DNA of 13,303 nt from an uncultured Candidatus Saccharibacteria bacterium. Its GTDB lineage: Bacteria > Patescibacteriota > Saccharimonadia > Saccharimonadales > Saccharimonadaceae. Location of the stretch: the NCBI GenBank assembly GCA_937924995.1, contig CALEXY010000010.1:1-13303 (forward strand). The letters are read 5' to 3'. The notes beneath the pieces were generated by a model that saw only the letters and a program-made list of their open reading frames with translations, had not been told where the DNA came from and did not search any database. The translations under genes were made by a program, and so were the position numbers. Positions within the stretch are counted from its first letter, which is position 1. Each line of letters begins with the position of its first letter. Of this stretch, positions 12,237 to 13,303 are shown piece after piece.

Positions 12237-13149
12237 ATTCTATATTATTAAACTCAATTGCGCGCTTTAGGATTTCTTTTCTCAATATAAAATCGTTAAG
12301 CACCACAAGATTTTCGTGATTGCTTTTTGTGTCAAACAGTTTTTCTAGTCCAGATTGCGTTTCTTTGCTGTCACAGTAAAGATAGCTACGCCCATCCTCA
12401 AGGGAGATGATATTTATCATCCACTTATCGAAGTTGGCAAAAACTTCATTTAATAATTCTTTTGTAATTCTATCTCGATTAAATAAAATTATCTGGCCAA
12501 TTGCCTCGGGAAGTAATGGACTAACCCATTCTGTTTTCATGTCGTTTATGATTGCAGTTTTTAGGTCTTTCATCTGTTCGCTTTCGCAAGCCCTGAAATA
12601 TTCTCGGCCAAAATCATCTGTTAGTCCACCGAGTTTCTTTAGCTCCGTGTAAGCTTTTTTATCGCGTTCTGTAGTAATTTTGGATCTCAAATTGATGGTA
12701 TTATCTAAAATTCCAGCTATGAGTAATTTACATAAATCTTGATCTAGTAAATCCGCTTTGTCGGCTTCAATAAAGCGTTCGTAGACCTGTGTGCAAACTG
12801 CGCCAATTACTTCTATTTGGCTCTTTACAGCTTTATTCTGGCGCCAATATTCTTCGTAGCCTGGATGATGGTCGATGACTTCAATGATGCGATTTGGATC
12901 AACGAAGACATCAAAGAAATCTGGATTTGAGACGTCCAGCAGCACGAATTTTGCTTTTTCTGTGTCTACTGGTTTATCTAGCGTATATTTCAAGCTACGC
13001 AACATCGGCGGCACAGTTTGGTTCATTTTTGAAGTAGAGATTGCTAATGCTTTCTTATCGGTCGTCGCCCTAAGTAATTCTCTATAAGCAATCATAATCG
13101 CATAAGCGTCGATATCGATATATTTTCGTCCAGCAGTAACGACTATCAT
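12223..13149 (-). CDS. DHH/DHHA2 phosphoesterase (family II pyrophosphatase-like)
   Basis: 308 residues. DHH motifs in order are IDIDAYA (11-17, D12 and D14), VLLDVSNPDFF (69-79, D72), IEVIDHHPG (89-97, DHH 93-95), GAVCTQVYE (116-124) and AGILDNTINLRSKITTERD (145-163, D149). The C-terminal part has INIISLEDGRSYLYC (245-259) and FILRKEILKRA (287-297), placed like the DHHA2 domain whose SRK motif binds the pyrophosphate end in family II inorganic pyrophosphatases. Here that motif reads LRK (289-291), so substrate handling may differ. The expected reaction is Mn-dependent hydrolysis of pyrophosphate, polyphosphate or a related phosphodiester. Start ATG 13147-13149 has no Shine-Dalgarno but TGCTATAAT ends 7 nt upstream (read leftward). 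The gene overlaps the HD gene downstream, making a two-gene operon. Confidence 0.85.
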   Translation of the reverse strand: MIVVTAGRKYIDIDAYAIMIAYRELLRATTDKKALAISTSKMNQTVPPMLRSLKYTLDKPVDTEKAKFVLLDVSNPDFFDVFVDPNRIIEVIDHHPGYEEYWRQNKAVKSQIEVIGAVCTQVYERFIEADKADLLDQDLCKLLIAGILDNTINLRSKITTERDKKAYTELKKLGGLTDDFGREYFRACESEQMKDLKTAIINDMKTEWVSPLLPEAIGQIILFNRDRITKELLNEVFANFDKWMINIISLEDGRSYLYCDSKETQSGLEKLFDTKSNHENLVVLNDFILRKEILKRAIEFNNIEYDRV

Positions 13150-13156
13150 GCTTCAT

Positions 13157-13165
13157 ATTATAGCA
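13157..13165 (-). promoter_or_regulatory. Extended -10 box 7 nt before ATG of the DHH gene (predicted leaderless)
   Basis: Read leftward: TGCTATAAT (extended -10), then ATGAAGC, then ATG 13149. There is no Shine-Dalgarno and the -35 (TTCTAG at 17 nt) is weak, as expected when an extended -10 compensates. Confidence 0.62.
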
Positions 13166-13262
13166 TTCTTGATAAGTTCCTAGAAATAAGCTTAGAGCTA
13201 CCTTATTTTTATGCAAGATTTTATTGCAAAGGTCCTGGACTTTAACGACCTACTCTAACCCC

Positions 13263-13282
13263 TCAAGTGCAACACTTTGAGA
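13263..13282. repeat. Palindromic repeat, copy 2 (TCAAGTG-CAA-CACTTTGA)
   Basis: Shares the 15-base core TCAAGTGCAACACTT with 1728-1742. The inverted repeat is imperfect, with one extra T in the right arm, but extends to CTC/GAG. It lies in the intergenic right edge (13150-13303), where I see no gene; a small TGCAA/TTGCA hairpin also occurs near 13213-13229. Confidence 0.5.
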
Positions 13283-13303
13283 CCTATAGACTTCGAGTGG
13301 AGT

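Noticed and set aside
1..13303. CRISPR array, tRNA/rRNA genes, or a transposase gene
   Set aside because: No regularly spaced direct repeats, no cloverleaf-like or rRNA sequence recognised, and no transposase motif in any real frame; the insertion-sequence idea rests only on the two short palindromes.

Overview
The window reads as ordinary bacterial chromosome from a small-genome bacterium. Genes are short, densely packed and on both strands. Convergent gene ends mostly carry clear intrinsic terminators. TGA is used as a stop (for example ending the genes at 5400 and 12223), so this is not the UGA=Gly code of Gracilibacteria/SR1. The general look (A+T-leaning, accessory CHAP/HD/DHH proteins, many unassigned short proteins) is compatible with Candidatus Saccharibacteria or another Patescibacterium, but that placement is an inference; there is no rRNA or marker gene here. 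No gene-free stretch exceeds 300 bases.

Left part (1-3705): a partial, leftward HopA1-like effector-type gene runs off the left edge. It diverges from a DUF2268-type HExxH metallopeptidase. Next come a structured intergenic RNA candidate and a palindromic repeat, then a CHAP-like protein whose catalytic Cys is replaced by Ser, a RelA/SpoT-type HD hydrolase without a synthetase domain, and a leftward stand-alone PD-(D/E)XK nuclease resembling CdiA C-terminal toxin domains.

Centre (3712-7277): an ADP-ribosylglycohydrolase is transcribed rightward from a consensus promoter. It converges on a two-gene leftward operon: a 621-residue protein whose middle third looks like an H...NE-type ADP-ribosyltransferase, followed 4 nt later by an unassigned 130-residue protein. 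A possible transferase next to a possible reversing hydrolase is the most interesting hypothesis in the window.

Right part (7357-13303): two diverged paralogs of an unassigned all-helical, repeat-like protein (363 and 367 residues) flank a small cassette. The cassette holds two short leftward unknown genes and a rightward DUF1653 gene that shares an operon with the second paralog. The window ends with a leftward overlapping pair: a DHH/DHHA2 phosphoesterase and an HD phosphohydrolase.

Two initiation styles are visible. Some genes have TTGACA-17-TATAAT-like promoters and strong Shine-Dalgarno sequences. Four others have TATAAT only 6-7 nt before the ATG and no convincing Shine-Dalgarno, which predicts leaderless mRNAs.
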